Shown here: positions 1 to 11,134 of the stretch, one piece after another
How positions within the stretch are numbered: the stretch's first letter is position 1
How the letters are laid out: the number at the start of each line of letters is the position of its first letter
Assembly: GCA_037893245.1 (NCBI GenBank)
Contig: JBAIAA010000648.1
Span: 1,984,001-2,048,000, forward strand
DNA from: Crossaster papposus
Lineage: Eukaryota > Echinodermata > Asteroidea > Velatida > Solasteridae
Direction: 5' to 3'
DNA length: 64,000 bases
Notes under the pieces: model-generated
Told to the model about the DNA's origin: nothing
Seen by the model: the letters and a program-made list of their open reading frames with translations, nothing else
Databases searched by the model: none
Translations under genes and position numbers: made by a program

Positions 1-1853
1 AGGAAAGCCCAGCCTGCCTCATTACATATGGCTCTTAGGGCTTCGTTAACTACAGCTACCGAACAGTTTACTTTTACCAGCCTGGTTTGACAGACCGATG
101 ACAAGATGAAAACGCAATCGGGAAACTCGGCTCGAAGCCGAACGGCAGCTACCCTGAACACTCTTATGACCTCCTGAACCCCCTCCTGACAATCTGCCAA
201 TCTGCTGAAATCATTGATGCCCCCATGTAAAACCACTGCATCCTGTGCATGTCGTCGACATGTGGTGGCTGCTGCTCCACACAATGACGAGATATTATGA
301 CCCCCTCTTGTGACCAGTTGCACATCTAGGTTCAAGAGCCAACTGAACCCTTTCAAGCCTTTAAACATGGAATCTGACATGAGAAGGACATTCATTTGTT
401 TGGGCAGCGGATTTTCCTTCATATGCTTACCGCAGTGATAAAAGAAACATTCAAAGGCCCAAAGCTGAAAGGGCAGACCCTTCTTATTCGGCGTGTAACC
501 CTTAGCTGATGGATACTCAATGACCCCCATCTGTCCTTCCTCTGACAGACGTACTGACTGGCATGCATAAGAAAGCAGACTTGGCCACCATGGTTTCGGG
601 TGCTTCGGTACAACTATCGTTACCTTCACATTTCCCCATTCCTGGAACAGTCGAATGAGTGAAGCTATCAGAACAAAAGGTGGGAATACATAAAGCTCTT
701 CGCCCACCGGGCACTGCTGGGCAAAGACATTTACCCCCGACGATCCAGGTGCCGGATCCCTTGAGTAGAATTTTGGTGCAGATCCGTCTAACCCACTCGG
801 CACATTTGAAGGAAGTGCCATCAAGTCAAATGTGAAGCCTCGAGGCCCTCCCAACTCTCTCTGAAGAAGCTTCCAGATTGAATGGGATAATCGAGCATCT
901 GCCTTAGACACCTCTCTTGACGGGGCATCCGCTGGATTTTGCTTGGAAGGGACCCATCTCAACTGCAGTGTAAAGTTAGCCTCTAAAGTAGGGGCGAAAA
1001 TCAACTTTAAAACCCTTGCCAAAGCTGTCGACTTCGCTCTGCGCCTGTTCCAAACGTCGAAGAGAGCTAATGCGTCAACCGTTACGTCCACACGTCTATC
1101 CCACAATGAGTCTAAGACCGACTGCAAGACAAAATACAAAGCCAATGCCTCTTTGCAGCATATGTCTTCCACAGCTAGAATTTCTTGAGGCCAGTAATCT
1201 CCAAAACTCGTGTTTCCTGACGGACCGACCAAAACTCCTCCCCAACGAAAACCAGACGCGTCCGAACTCAGAGCCACTGACACATGGTGCTCCTTTTTCC
1301 AAGGTATGGGTTGCGAGAATGAATCTATAAAACGCCAGAAAAGGATCTCGGCTCTCACTTCTTGTGTAAGGGATGTGGGGGAAACGTCGTATAATCTTGA
1401 CATAAATGAGCAACACTCTCTTACAAACAAGGATCCCGCTGGAAATACCAACGCAAAGCTTTGACATTTTCCGACAAAGCGTTGAAGCTGTTTTAAAACA
1501 ACCTGGCCTGCCAATAGGATATTCTCTCTTACTTCGGCAAATGATATCTTTTTCTTCTCTGGAATCCAGAAAGACAAGGATTTTGAACAGATCCACAGAC
1601 CCAGATGGATCATTCTAGAGGATGGATGAAGATGGCTTTTCTCCAGGTTGATGAAAAACCCCAAATGTGATTTCATGTAGCAAACCACGTAAAGCGACCT
1701 CAGAGCCCTGTCGAAAGCCCCGTCATCTGACGCACACTCGATTTCTGGGCACTGTGACACGAACACATTAGAAAGGGAAACAAAGGAGAAACGACCAATA
1801 TTGAGAATGTCAGATAGCCTATTTAGGTGTTGCCGATGAGCCCGAACACTCGC
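1..1853 (-). CDS. Ngaro/DIRS-like pol, RNase H plus SGNH-hydrolase-like domain (partial, runs off left edge)
   Basis: An uninterrupted minus frame of about 617 codons runs from 1853 off the window edge. It follows an in-frame TAG at 1856-1854 and has no stop before base 1. Reading from the 5' side, it holds the RT thumb/connection, then an RNase H with SSDASGFRWGGVL (first Asp codon 1262-1260) ending at WVPSKQNPADAPSRE (near 905-955), a motif typical of DIRS-order RNase H. The distal part has SDSMFKG (around 375) and GINDF (around 210), which match blocks I (Ser) and III (Gly-x-Asn-Asp) of SGNH hydrolases. Such hydrolase-like domains are known from CR1 LINEs and, from memory, some Ngaro elements. 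The RT lies in another frame just upstream, with a 32-nt overlap at 1853-1822, so a +1 shift is needed. A tyrosine recombinase, expected for this order, would lie beyond base 1 and is not seen. Confidence 0.8.
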
Positions 1854-2760
1854 CTATAAAACGGTCATCAATCCAAACCTCGGTATGGATACCCCGGTTC
1901 TTTAGCCATGTTGACAAGCACGAGCCAATAGTCGTGTAAATGAATGCGCTGTTTTTAAAGCCAAATGGCAAGGTCGTGTCTACAAAATAGTAGCCCGCCC
2001 ACTCAAAGCCACAGAAGGTCTTAGACGCTTCCGACAAAAGTATTTGCTTGTAGCCCTGTGCATCATCGGTAGCTGAAAAGAAGCCATTTCTGTTAATGGA
2101 TTTTGCAATTTCGCCCAAGGGAACCAATCTAAAAGGCGTGTCTTTACACCAAAGATTTGGTCCCTTCATCGACAAAACAAGTCTTGGCTTTTGGGGTTCT
2201 ATGGCTAAAGCATTCACACATCTTGGCGGCTGAACTTCGCATGTTTTACCCAAAAGCTCCACGGAGCATTCTATAAGTCTCTTGGTCAAAGTCTCATTGA
2301 TGAAGGGGACGAACTTGCGACACGACGGAGCATTTGCGAAATACATCTGTGGGGGAACGTCAGAGTCGAATTTTCTGCCTCGATATTCTCCCTTGAAAGG
2401 CTGGAAAAAATCAAGAACATCCACCCCTTGCCGCAGCCATTTAGATACGACCGGACCATCCGCCGACTCTTCAAGAACCCCGTCCCAAAGGCCCGGGTTC
2501 ACATTCAGTGATCCAGCTACAAAAAGGTCTGGGTCTCGAAACCGCAGTGCTTGCATATCTGGCAAGACTCTGCCTGAAATGACATCCAGAGGGTCTGGTG
2601 CACATGCCATAGGGGAACTTACGGGTTTTCCAGATACGTCCACCCAACTGAGGACTTCCCTCTCTCGCCTTGCTGCCTGGGCCGCGAAGGGGTCAAAACA
2701 CCGAAAAGAAGATCTCTCCCATGAGTGACTCTCCAGCACTCTCCGGTAGTGCAAAAGCTC
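1819..2760 (-). CDS. Reverse transcriptase of Ngaro/DIRS-like retroelement
   Basis: This RT frame of about 313 codons ends at TAG 1821-1819. Counting from the TTG at 2754, motif A is SATDDAQGYKQILL (residues 228-240), motif B is LPFGFKNSAFIY (262-273), and motif C is WIDDRF with the catalytic DD at 296-297. The style (LPFG-x-K, short spacing) is that of DIRS/Ngaro and Ty3-related RTs. No ATG starts the frame. An in-frame TAG at 2763-2761 doubles as a plausible 3' splice site (ATTTTATTAG before GAG), so this may be an exon start. The N-terminal 150 residues are poorly recognisable. The frame runs into the RNase H frame through a +1 shift, which is either programmed or a one-base mutation. Confidence 0.8.
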   Translation of the reverse strand, partial: ELLHYRRVLESHSWERSSFRCFDPFAAQAARREREVLSWVDVSGKPVSSPMACAPDPLDVISGRVLPDMQALRFRDPDLFVAGSLNVNPGLWDGVLEESADGPVVSKWLRQGVDVLDFFQPFKGEYRGRKFDSDVPPQMYFANAPSCRKFVPFINETLTKRLIECSVELLGKTCEVQPPRCVNALAIEPQKPRLVLSMKGPNLWCKDTPFRLVPLGEIAKSINRNGFFSATDDAQGYKQILLSEASKTFCGFEWAGYYFVDTTLPFGFKNSAFIYTTIGSCLSTWLKNRGIHTEVWIDDRFIGECSGSSATPK

Positions 2761-2763
2761 CTA

Positions 2764-3248
2764 ATAAAATGGTACGAAAATTTCTAAGATACACATATAT
2801 ATATTAATTGTATATATATGCATAATATTTTTTTTTTTTTTTTAGAGGAGCACCAGAAGGAAAAAACTCTCGCAAATTACAATTTTGCGTCTCTCTAGTT
2901 CTTCAACTGCAAACCCTGTTTGTATTCCAATATTTATTCTCATGGCTATCAATTAAGGCCAAACAAACCCACATATTATTACACTCATGATTCTTTGTGT
3001 TAACGTACATATTTAGTAAATGTCATACTCTGACAATATTCAAATATCCAAGGGTATACATTAAGGAGGACCATTAAAATTAGATACCATCCAATACTTT
3101 AACCATCAAGTGGTATAGCACCCCTCACTGACCATCAAAAATGTCCATGTGCTGCATCTGCCAGCATTTATTTTTTCAATTAGACCTCAGTAAACTTAAT
3201 ATTGTCATTAATCATGACCATCTGCACTCGCCTCGCCCTCAGCATACC
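2764..3248. other. AT-rich spacer between RT and gag exon
   Basis: No coding signal is visible. The stretch has a TATATATA run (2804-2818) and an 18-base T tract (2828-2845). Read as minus strand it could be an intron: GTATGC follows the gag stop at 3249, and the TTAG at 2764-2761 precedes the RT. Confidence 0.4.
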
Positions 3249-3761
3249 CTACAAAATCTCTTTGCAGTCGCGGGCCATGTGCCCCCGCTTTTGGCAGCGA
3301 AAACACGCACCTGCCTGCTTAGCTGCCCCTAAATTACTGCGAAAACCCCAACCACGTTGGCCTTGCTGAGAAATCCATCGGGGCCGAAAGCTCTGCCGCC
3401 ATGGCCTGGTAACGCCACCTTGAGGCCCCATCCGCGCTTTATTATCAGCAGGAGGAGCGGCCAAACCTAAATGCTTGCGAGCGAATCGCAAACGCTTGTC
3501 AGAATCTTCGCCCGTAATCGACTTGTAGATATACATGGCGATACCCTGTACCTTAGCTTCTACATGTTTCGAGCACTCGGTGAGTAGATTCACGTACATC
3601 TGTTTCTCTTTAATGTCGTCGGAGGACAGTGGTGCAAACTCATCCACGTACTTCCTTAGTAGTGACATCACGTACGCTACATTGCGGTCATAGCCAGTCT
3701 CCGCGCAGGCCTTCAAAAGCTCCAGTCGCCTTGGCTTGTGGACCTCAAAAGCGGATTTCGC
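3249..3761 (-). CDS. gag-like exon 3 with CCHC zinc knuckle
   Basis: This 171-codon segment ends with the knuckle CFRCQKRGHMARDC (CX2CX4HX4C) a few residues before TAG. The body is basic and helical-looking, followed by a Pro/Arg/Gly-rich tract, as in retroelement gag nucleocapsids. At its 5' side, ATGATGCAG before GCG (cag ends at 3762) reads as a 3' splice site in phase 0, matching the phase-0 donor of the exon at 6152-6571. The three pieces would make a 319-residue protein. It lies upstream of the RT on the same strand, as gag does in Ngaro/DIRS elements. It could instead be a domesticated gag gene. Confidence 0.7.
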   Translation of the reverse strand, partial: AKSAFEVHKPRRLELLKACAETGYDRNVAYVMSLLRKYVDEFAPLSSDDIKEKQMYVNLLTECSKHVEAKVQGIAMYIYKSITGEDSDKRLRFARKHLGLAAPPADNKARMGPQGGVTRPWRQSFRPRWISQQGQRGWGFRSNLGAAKQAGACFRCQKRGHMARDCKEIL

Positions 3762-6151
3762 CTGCATCATATATAAACAAACGAACGCCGAACATGCAAC
3801 TCACAGGCCAAAATGCAGAGAAGACATATGCCATAATTGATGTGCCCAAACTGGTATCTACTCTATATCATGATCACGGATTGATATCCCATGGACTAAG
3901 CTCGAATCACACTGGGTTTCATGAGCTTTCTCTCGTGGCTCTGCCACTTCTAGCCTATTGGAGGTCCAACCTCGATTTCAATATAGCTCTGGTCAATCAT
4001 ATTTCTCTATAATTATAGCTAGCTAGCTGCCATTGACGTATTTTGCCCGCAGCAAGATAAGTACTCATTCTCTATCTTAATAAAGCTCAGATCAATTCAA
4101 TCTTTTGATCTCAGTATCATTGTTATTTTACTGCTATATATTGACGTCATCTTCTCTAACAAACCTAACTGGACCATAAAATTCTCGGCAAACTTTCGTT
4201 AACATCTTGTCTGCGGGAATGCTGACTGAAGAGGTCTACCCTTTACCATATCCATATTATTATATATATATATATTTAAAAAAAAAAAGATTTTACCTTG
4301 AGGTCAAAACTCAGTCTAAAATTGCTTAAATATTTAAAATTAGATATAAGGTTTGCTCTGCGGCGCCTCGATGTCCAAACCCGAGATCAAATAATGCTAT
4401 CTTGGCCATCTCAATTCGGATCAGGACCCTGAATCAAAGTTGTAATGGGATGCTATCCCAATGTGCATCGAGGCCCAGCCTCGGCTCGAACTTTCGGTAC
4501 CTTGTCCCCCTGCATGTCCAATTTCCAATGAACCTTTGGAGGTTCGCCCTCAGATATAAATAATTTATCAGCTTTTCCTCAATGAATCATGTTCCTTATT
4601 ATCTCAAGATCCAACCTGAATCCAAATACTAAAATTTATCCACATTATTTCGCAGAATTTCCTATCTATGCTGCTTAAGGCCCAATCTCTGAATTAACCT
4701 TAAATTTAATTTTTTACATTTCTACCTGGAAACCCTGCCCCTTAACACCTCAAGGCGTAACCCTTGAAACGACACCGAAATAAAATTGTATCAGATTTCT
4801 CTCGGGGCATCTTGCCCCTTTCCATCTCATTGCCCGACTTCTGGATCGAAACCTATAAAGCTTAAACTATGCGCTTTCTTCAGGGAACCCAGCCCCTTCT
4901 CACTTCTGGATCCAACCTCTGAATCGAAACCTAAATTTAATTTTCTGAAAGGTATGTTGAAATACTACATAACCTTAAATGAACCCCAACAAGGCGTCTA
5001 CGGATTTTATATAATTTACATCCAATATCTCAGGGGTCCTGCCCCATCTCACCTCGAGGTCCAACCTGAGACCCAAAACCAACTCCCGATTTCTCGTGGG
5101 TCCTACCCCAGGCGCATCTCGAAGTCCAATCTCGGATCCAAAACTATAATCCGATTTTCGGGGGGTCCTACCCAAGTGCTTCTCAAGGTGCAACCCCGGA
5201 TTAAAATAACCTTTTCCCAATTAAGTATTGGATGTCAAATCCACTTTGCGGTTCCAATTTGGCTACATATAATGGAATTCCTCAAAACCCTTATCATGCG
5301 TCTCACCTCGAGGTCGTACCTCGGATCCAAAACTAAAAACGAATTTATTGTGGGTCCTACCCCAAGTGCAACTCAAGGTCCCACCTCGGATCCAAAAACT
5401 TTTTCCCGATTAAAATTGGAATTAAAATTCACTTTGTGGTTCAAATTTGGCTACATACATGTAATATGGGATTCCTTGAAACTCTTAGCATACGTCTCAC
5501 CACGAGGTCGAACCTCTAAAATCCGATTTCTCGTGGGGTCCTACCCATGTGCATTTCAAGGTCCAACCTCTGATTCAAACCTTTCCCGATTAAGCATTTG
5601 ATTTCAAATTCACTTTGCGGCTCAAATTTGGCTACATAATGGAGTTCCTCGAGACCTTTACCATACGTCTCACCTCGAGGTCCAACCTCGGATCCAAATA
5701 ACCTTTTCCCAATTAAGCCCTCGGCTTTAATTCCGATTTGTGGTTTACTTCTGGCACCCTAATCATAGATCCCCAGACATTTCTCATAAACCCTACCATG
5801 CATCTCGCTTCGAGGTCCAACCTCGGACCCAAACCTATATCTTCTTGGGACCTTGTTCATGCGCCCGAGGTCCAACTTCGGGCTCACAATCTTAGCTCAA
5901 AAGGAACGAACATTTCTTTGTTCCATCTGCAACTAATGCTGACTTTATTCCATCAAACAATCTGCCCCACCGGAAATGTAGAAACCTAGGGTCCTTAATA
6001 CTTTGAAAACGTTTTACTTCGACGGTTCAGCCGCCTACGCCCCACTATCCAAACATCATAACTATACCTTGCCCACAATTTTTTAAGGGAACGAACATAC
6101 AATGAAATGCGAACAAGTTTATAAATACAATACACTTCCAATCTTATTCAC
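3762..6151 (-). other. Putative 2.4-kb intron between gag-like exons 2 and 3
   Basis: The stretch is bounded by GTGAATAAG (donor, 6151 downward) and TTTATATATGATGCAG (acceptor, ending at 3762) on the minus strand, both phase 0. No coding motif was recognised inside. It contains the degenerate tandem repeat at about 4330-5900. Long plus ORFs here follow that repeat and look spurious. Confidence 0.5.
4330..5900. repeat. Degenerate tandem repeat, ACCTCGAGGTCCAACCTC type
   Basis: Many imperfect copies of phrases such as CTCGAGGTCCAACCTCGGAT and CGGATCCAAAAC recur, along with GGGTCCTACCC and CACTTTGCGGTTCAAATTTGG. They are spaced roughly 90-200 bp apart and sit inside the putative gag intron. Copies are diverged, so the array is old. 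Function is unknown. Confidence 0.6.
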
Positions 6152-6571
6152 CTGTGGCACCGGGCTAGGAGTCGTCTTCTGATCGACAGCGTCGTCCGTT
6201 GCATCACTGGGACCAGGGCATGTTGCGGTACCGGCATCTTGCGCTGGCAGCGCGTCAGCCGCCTTGCTTTGCTCTCCCTGCTGCTGGCGTTTCTGCTGCT
6301 TGGAAAGCCTTCCGACCGCCTTTTCAGCCAGTGGACCCACCTCCACACGTGCCATCAGTCGCTCAAAGTTTCGCCGCTGACCTCCATTAGGGGCAAGGGC
6401 CAAAATGTGGTATAACCACGCCCTATCCAGACCCAACAACTGGTCCACATCTTCCCAGCCGTCTTTAATCATGTCCTCAAAAAACTTGGCCGAGATCTTG
6501 AACGCCACACGGAGCCCTTTAAATGCGGGACTTGCCTGGGTTTCTACGCCTTCGTAGGCGTCGGGTTTCTC
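6152..6571 (-). CDS. gag-like exon 2
   Basis: A 140-codon segment has strong splice signals on both sides: CCTTTTATTTTGCAG before GAG (acceptor ending at 6572) and CCACAG before GTGAATAAG (donor at 6151), both phase 0. The N-terminal part (for example FKISAKFFEDMIKDGWED and LDRAWLYHILALAPNGG) looks globular and helical. The rest is a Gln/Lys then Pro/Thr/Asp linker. I do not recognise the domain. Position and phase make it the middle of the protein ending in the CCHC knuckle at 3249. Confidence 0.6.
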
Positions 6572-7104
6572 CTGCAAAATAAAAGGCGTTTGAACATTAA
6601 ATTGAGAACACCAATGCCGTCACTGAAAGTTCAGTCGATCTATAGCATGAATATAAATGATGCGAAGCGCCGGCTTAATGCTACCAGCGCGAACCTAAAA
6701 TCACGGACTAAAACAAATTGATTGTTAACCGAAAGGTTGAAGCATTTTACGTAGGCCTGCCTACATGCAGTTGAAATTATATAGATAAATGAGGGCCCCT
6801 GGCCAAAGGCTTTCATTCTGCTTGCCGATAAAATAGACACTTGAAGAACATAATTTCTTATTCTTTATTATTATTATTATTTAATCTCAAAACATCGATC
6901 CCCTGATATGTATAGGCCGGGACCGAACAAACCCCGTTATTATCCGCGTTGTACGATTTATTGTTCATGCAGTGTTCAACTATTGCATATTTATTTATTT
7001 AAGATCCCTTGCATTCCAGCATTTATTTAATAATTTGAAACGTAATTTGAAACGTAAGATTTATTCTAGGTGTTTTGTCTAAATGAAAAGAAGAGCTACC
7101 TTAC
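6572..7104 (-). other. Putative intron 1 of gag-like gene
   Basis: The donor is GTGGAG before GTAAGGTAG (7104 downward) and the acceptor is TTTTATTTTGCAG (ending at 6572), both good consensus matches. Nothing coding is recognised inside. Confidence 0.5.
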
Positions 7105-7131
7105 CTCCACTATATCGTACGTGATATCCAT
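7105..7131 (-). CDS. Putative first coding exon of gag-like gene
   Basis: ATG at 7131-7129 opens nine codons (MDITYDIVE) and stops exactly at a GTAAGG donor in phase 0, so it joins exon 2 in frame. A 27-nt coding exon is weak evidence alone. Support comes from the strong donor and the matching phase. A different upstream start cannot be excluded. Confidence 0.4.
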
Positions 7132-7964
7132 GTCTTGATTGAGAGAACTGAAATTGAAATCGCACCAGGGTTTGGAAAATCCAAAATGTACTGCGCGCCG
7201 AAACACTGACCGTGGGCATTGCTCAAACGCCAAACGGTTCATTCAAGCACGTTGCGACCGCACCCAAAAGAATCTCACTTCACGGCCCGCCGATTCACAA
7301 TAGACAACATTCTCACGAAGCAATAATTTGCATATCAAGGCCACCAACGACGTCGTCAGACTGCCATCTGAACGACGTTGTGAGCCCTGCGCGCTTAGCA
7401 AGATTATCAATGGCCGTTGGAAGGTCTTTCAACGACCTGAAAAGTGCTAAACAGGATGATAAAATCGTACAAGCCAACTGTTATTTTCGGGGAGCATAGC
7501 TCTCTGCGACACAATATTATAAACACAAGAACATTTCCTTCATGCATGTACATGTACCAGCAGGACTAACTAATCCACCCACATTTCTATTCAATAAACA
7601 AGAACAGTCTTACCGTTAATTTCCGTCGACAAAAACCGCTCCAAATTGCCATAAAACCATAAACTACCCCTTGATCACCCGAACGCATTTCCCCAAATTG
7701 CTCTCCTTATCCCGATTCCCATATACTTATCATAAGATAGGGAATCGCTAATAATCGCCAGCGTAGCTCAAGGACACCCAGCTGGCGAGCTGCCAGAATC
7801 ACGAATGACTTGATTCCTCTGTCGCCCTCATCGTTTAGAGCGGTACAAATAGTGTAGCGGTTTTCTTTGTATTTTTTTTGAAACCTATGTACTCCAATCC
7901 GATTTTCCCTTCAATCTTGTTCTATGGTTAAACTAACATACGAAAATGTGTCGAAGAAAAAGAC
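7132..7964. other. No recognised feature; possible 5' region of the gag-like gene
   Basis: I see no coding motif, tandem repeat or inverted repeat. By position it could hold the promoter or left repeat of the retroelement, but no terminal-repeat partner was found in the window. Confidence 0.3.
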
Positions 7965-8050
7965 AAACATTACCGATAGTCGGATTTGAACCACAGACCT
8001 TTCGATCCATAGCTCTCCTCTCTACCAACTATGCTATTGACGAGTTGGTG
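7965..8050 (-). repeat. tRNA-derived sequence (SINE head or tRNA pseudogene)
   Basis: On the minus strand TAGCATAGTTGGTAGAG matches an A box and, about 33 nt later, GGTTCAAATCC matches a B box, the spacing of an internal RNA polymerase III promoter. The acceptor and T stems do not pair well by eye, so a functional tRNA is unlikely. A tRNA-derived SINE is the simplest reading. No tail repeat was identified. Confidence 0.45.
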
Positions 8051-8280
8051 AAAGAAGCAGTTCTTTATAATTCTTTATAGTTATTTAATGTATATGAGTT
8101 GCCATTGCTCTTTCTCATGAATATTTTAATCACGAACCACCCAGCTCCTGAAAAAAATATCACGAACCGCTACACCAGTTAGTATTAAGTGTCTTCTGAA
8201 CAAAGACGCTCCATTCGTGCAAAATAATGGAGCGGTATGACAATAGGTGGCGACGTCCCGGGTGGAGGTTAAGTCGGTTA

Positions 8281-8376
8281 ATACCCTCGGTAAAGGCGCC
8301 ATTCGTTGGTAATAATGTCCCTCGGGCTTCGCCCTCGGGCCATTATTACCAACGAATGGCGCGTACCTCGGGCATT
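8281..8376. repeat. Hairpin MITE-like palindrome
   Basis: Arms GCGCCATTCGTTGGTAATAATG and the inverse pair almost perfectly around the loop CTCGGGCTTCGCCCTCGGG. Outer ACCTCGG blocks also pair. About 96 bp, non-coding. Confidence 0.7.
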
Positions 8377-9251
8377 ATCCTATACATAGGTCGAGAATAT
8401 CTGTCGAGAATTGTCGAGAATATTGTCGTTACAGGTCAACATTTCTTGTGGTGAGGATTTTAAGTGGGGAAACACCAAGGTCACTCCTTAGAAAATTTTG
8501 AGAGGTTTTGGTGTAATGAGCGTGCATTATGACCCCCCCCCCCCCCTCCTCTCCCCCTCCCCCTTCCCCAAGAAGAGAGACAGTATAGAAAAACACAGGA
8601 AGACTCCAGGGTACTGTACGGGGTCCACAACTTGTTCTTGTTTAATAATGATGCAAGTCCTTTCTAATCTAAAACACATCTTACGGTTACGATTGATTAC
8701 AGGTCAATTAAATGTGTGGAAACCGTGTAAGGTTTCTACTTCCAAGTTTGATATAGTTACATTTGACAACAATTCGAGATAAAGTGATATACACGGTGAT
8801 TTGTTGTACGAGAACGTGGACATTCTCCGCGAATATCTCGTTACCCCATTATTCACTAAATCCTGAATACGTGTGTACATTATACTGTGAATAAAATATT
8901 TTCCCACTGTAATGGAAGGTTTCTTTTAAAAGTCTTAACTGGGGCAAAATGCTCTAGTCAGTTAGCTATAGGCCGTGGGCCAGAAATCGTAGCGTGCAAG
9001 ATCATTCAAGGTTTTCGGTGGCAACTTGTTTTCTTTTCTAATGAACACATTTTGTGTCACAGATTGATATTTCTTCTGTTGCCTGCACTGAACGTTGCAC
9101 GTTAACGTGAAAATCAAGGTTGAAAATATTCAATTTTCCGTCGCTTCGTGGACGTTTTTTGAACCACCAACAGAGGGCGGTATCTGCAACCTCGAACCTG
9201 AGAATTCGTGAAATGTTGCGAAGTTGAAAATGGATAATGCGGTTAAGGTTG
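8377..9251. other. No recognised feature
   Basis: Apart from a C-run near 8530, I see no gene or clear repeat. Confidence 0.3.
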
Positions 9252-9754
9252 AGAATATGACATGTTTGAATCGAAATAGACTCCCAGATTGCGGACGGAT
9301 TGCGATGGTCTGATACTAGTATCTCCTATTTCCAGAGTGACAGGTGGTAAGTTGCGAATTGTGTGTGTTGAAGCCGCTACCAACAATTAAGTCTTCGTAT
9401 CGTTCAATGTTAGCATGTTTTTTGTCATCCATAGCCTCAACTCTTGGATGCAAGAGGACAATTTCATAGGACTACGTTTTATAGATTCCGGATCCCTGGG
9501 GTTAAATGTACAATAAATTTGAGTATCGTCAGCATATATATGAAAACTAAGACCATGTTTGCGAATGATATTACCAATTGGTTTGATGTAGATGGTGAAT
9601 ACCAATGGGCCCAAGACAGACCCTTGCGGTACTCCGTAGTGTAGTGGTTTCGTATGTGAGAATTTGCCGTCGAAACACACACTGCACGATCTGTTGCTAA
9701 GGTAACTACGAAACCAGGATACAGCGTTTTTCGTCAGGCCGATGGAGTCACTAA

Positions 9755-10692
9755 TGGCCCTGTCACACTAAAACGTTTTAGGCCAACGCGTGAGTAGCGC
9801 GTTAAAAATAGTTGATACGCTGGCAAACGCTGAACTTCCACAGAAAAGGTCAAGTTGAACCGTGATTTCAGCGTGTCCATAACGCGTTTTATAACGGGTT
9901 CATAGCGTTCGCCAGCGCGTGAATAACGCGTTAGTAACGCGCGCGACGACTGATGAACGACTGCCCAGCGCGTGAGTAGCGCGGTCCAACGCGCGCCAGC
10001 GTACGGCAACGACCACATGATCAGTTGTACAAAAAGATGACGCGCTACTACAGTAATGGCCCTGTCACACCGGAACGTTTTAGGCCAACGTGTTGAAATT
10101 TCGGCAACACGCGGGTAAACGCTGACCAACGCTAGGCCAGCGTTCGCAACGCGCTGAGCGCGTTACCCACACGCTGGAACACGCTGTCACACGCTGAGAC
10201 AAAAATACGTTTTTCAACATACCTAAATAAATTCAGCGTTTGCCACGCTGAAATCACGGTTCCACTTGACTTTTTCTGTGAAAGTTCAGCAATTGCCAGC
10301 GTATCAACTATTTTTAACGCGCTACTCATGCATTGGCCTAAAACGTCCTGGTGTGGCAGGGCCATAACCAGCGTGTCGCAAGCGTACGCCGGCGTACGCC
10401 AGCGTGTGAGTAGCGGGTTGATAACGATCACCTAGCGTGTTCGACGCGTGAGTAACGAATCTAAAACGCGCTGCCAGCGTGTGCAGTCACACGCTGGCAA
10501 ACGCTGGAAATGGTAGCTATTTTGATTTTTTTTTGTTTCCCCAGCGTATGACAGCGTGTCCCAGCGTGTGAGTAACGCGCTCATCGTGTTGCTAATGCTG
10601 GCCTAGCGTTAGTTAGCGTTTGCCAGCGTGTTGCCAAAATTACAACACGCTACTCCTGCGTTGGCCTAAAATGTTCTGGTGTGACAGGGCCA
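9755..10692. mobile_element. Harbinger-like MITE (outer), TSD TAA
   Basis: The termini are TGGCCCTGTCACAC and its exact inverse, flanked by TAA at 9752-9754 and 10693-10695. A 3-bp TAA/TTA duplication is typical of PIF/Harbinger. The interior is rich in imperfect CGCGTGAGTAGCGCG and CCAGCGTGT phrases and has no recognisable transposase. It sits inside a LINE RT and carries a nested relative. Confidence 0.8.
10057..10364. mobile_element. Nested Harbinger-like MITE (inner), TSD TAA
   Basis: The left end is TGGCCCTGTCACAC and the right end is GTGTGGCAGGGCCA (one mismatch in the pairing), flanked by TAA at 10054-10056 and 10365-10367. It is the same family as the outer MITE and inserted into it. 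Confidence 0.75.
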
Positions 10693-10757
10693 TAAGCATC
10701 TGTAGAAGGATCTGGTGGTCCACAGTGTCAAAGGCGGCACTTAAATTAATAGATTTA

Positions 10758-11134
10758 AACTGGAGTTTATAATAATATTATTATAGCCAACAATGTTTAA
10801 AGATAATACACGCACTGACGAACTTGACTCTCTAGTGAAGTTATTAAACTTCTGTTTATGCTCATATTTAGAAATTAATTACGATTTGTTATACTGACAC
10901 AACATTTTAACAACAGTAACTAAATCGATGTATTTGTAGGGGATTATAAAACTAGGTCAATGAAAGGCCGGATTTTACTGTGGTACGTGTAATAATAAAG
11001 ACTACTATACGTTTGGTACTTATTATAATACGTGCACTTTGTTGGCTAGTTTATCTTCTATACTGTTGAATTAAATACATTATACTAGTTACATGCAGTT
11101 ACAGACAATGTGAAAAGGACACACTCGGTTGTGT
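10758..11134. other. AT-rich, no recognised feature
   Basis: No coding motif or repeat structure was recognised. Confidence 0.3.

Larger units (their letters stand above)
9252..10757 (-). pseudogene. LINE (CR1/L2-like) reverse transcriptase fragment, split by MITE insertion
   Basis: The minus strand carries LSAAFDTVDHQILLQ at 10757-10696. After the insert, RT continues from 9751 with SWFRSYLSNR, then GVPQGSVLGP, then YADDTQIY (catalytic DD), and later SVRNLGVYFD near 9270. These are RT motifs in normal order for CR1/L2-type LINEs. The reading frame on the two sides joins exactly if the insert and one TAA copy are ignored. A stop follows TLNDTKT (near 9387), and both ends of the ORF are missing, so this is a dead fragment. 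Confidence 0.85.

Noticed and set aside
4786-5601. 271-codon plus ORF
   Set aside because: It follows the degenerate CTCGAGGTCCAACCTC tandem repeat inside a putative intron and matches no family.
7965-8050. Functional tRNA gene
   Set aside because: A and B boxes are good, but the acceptor and T-stem pairing fail by eye.
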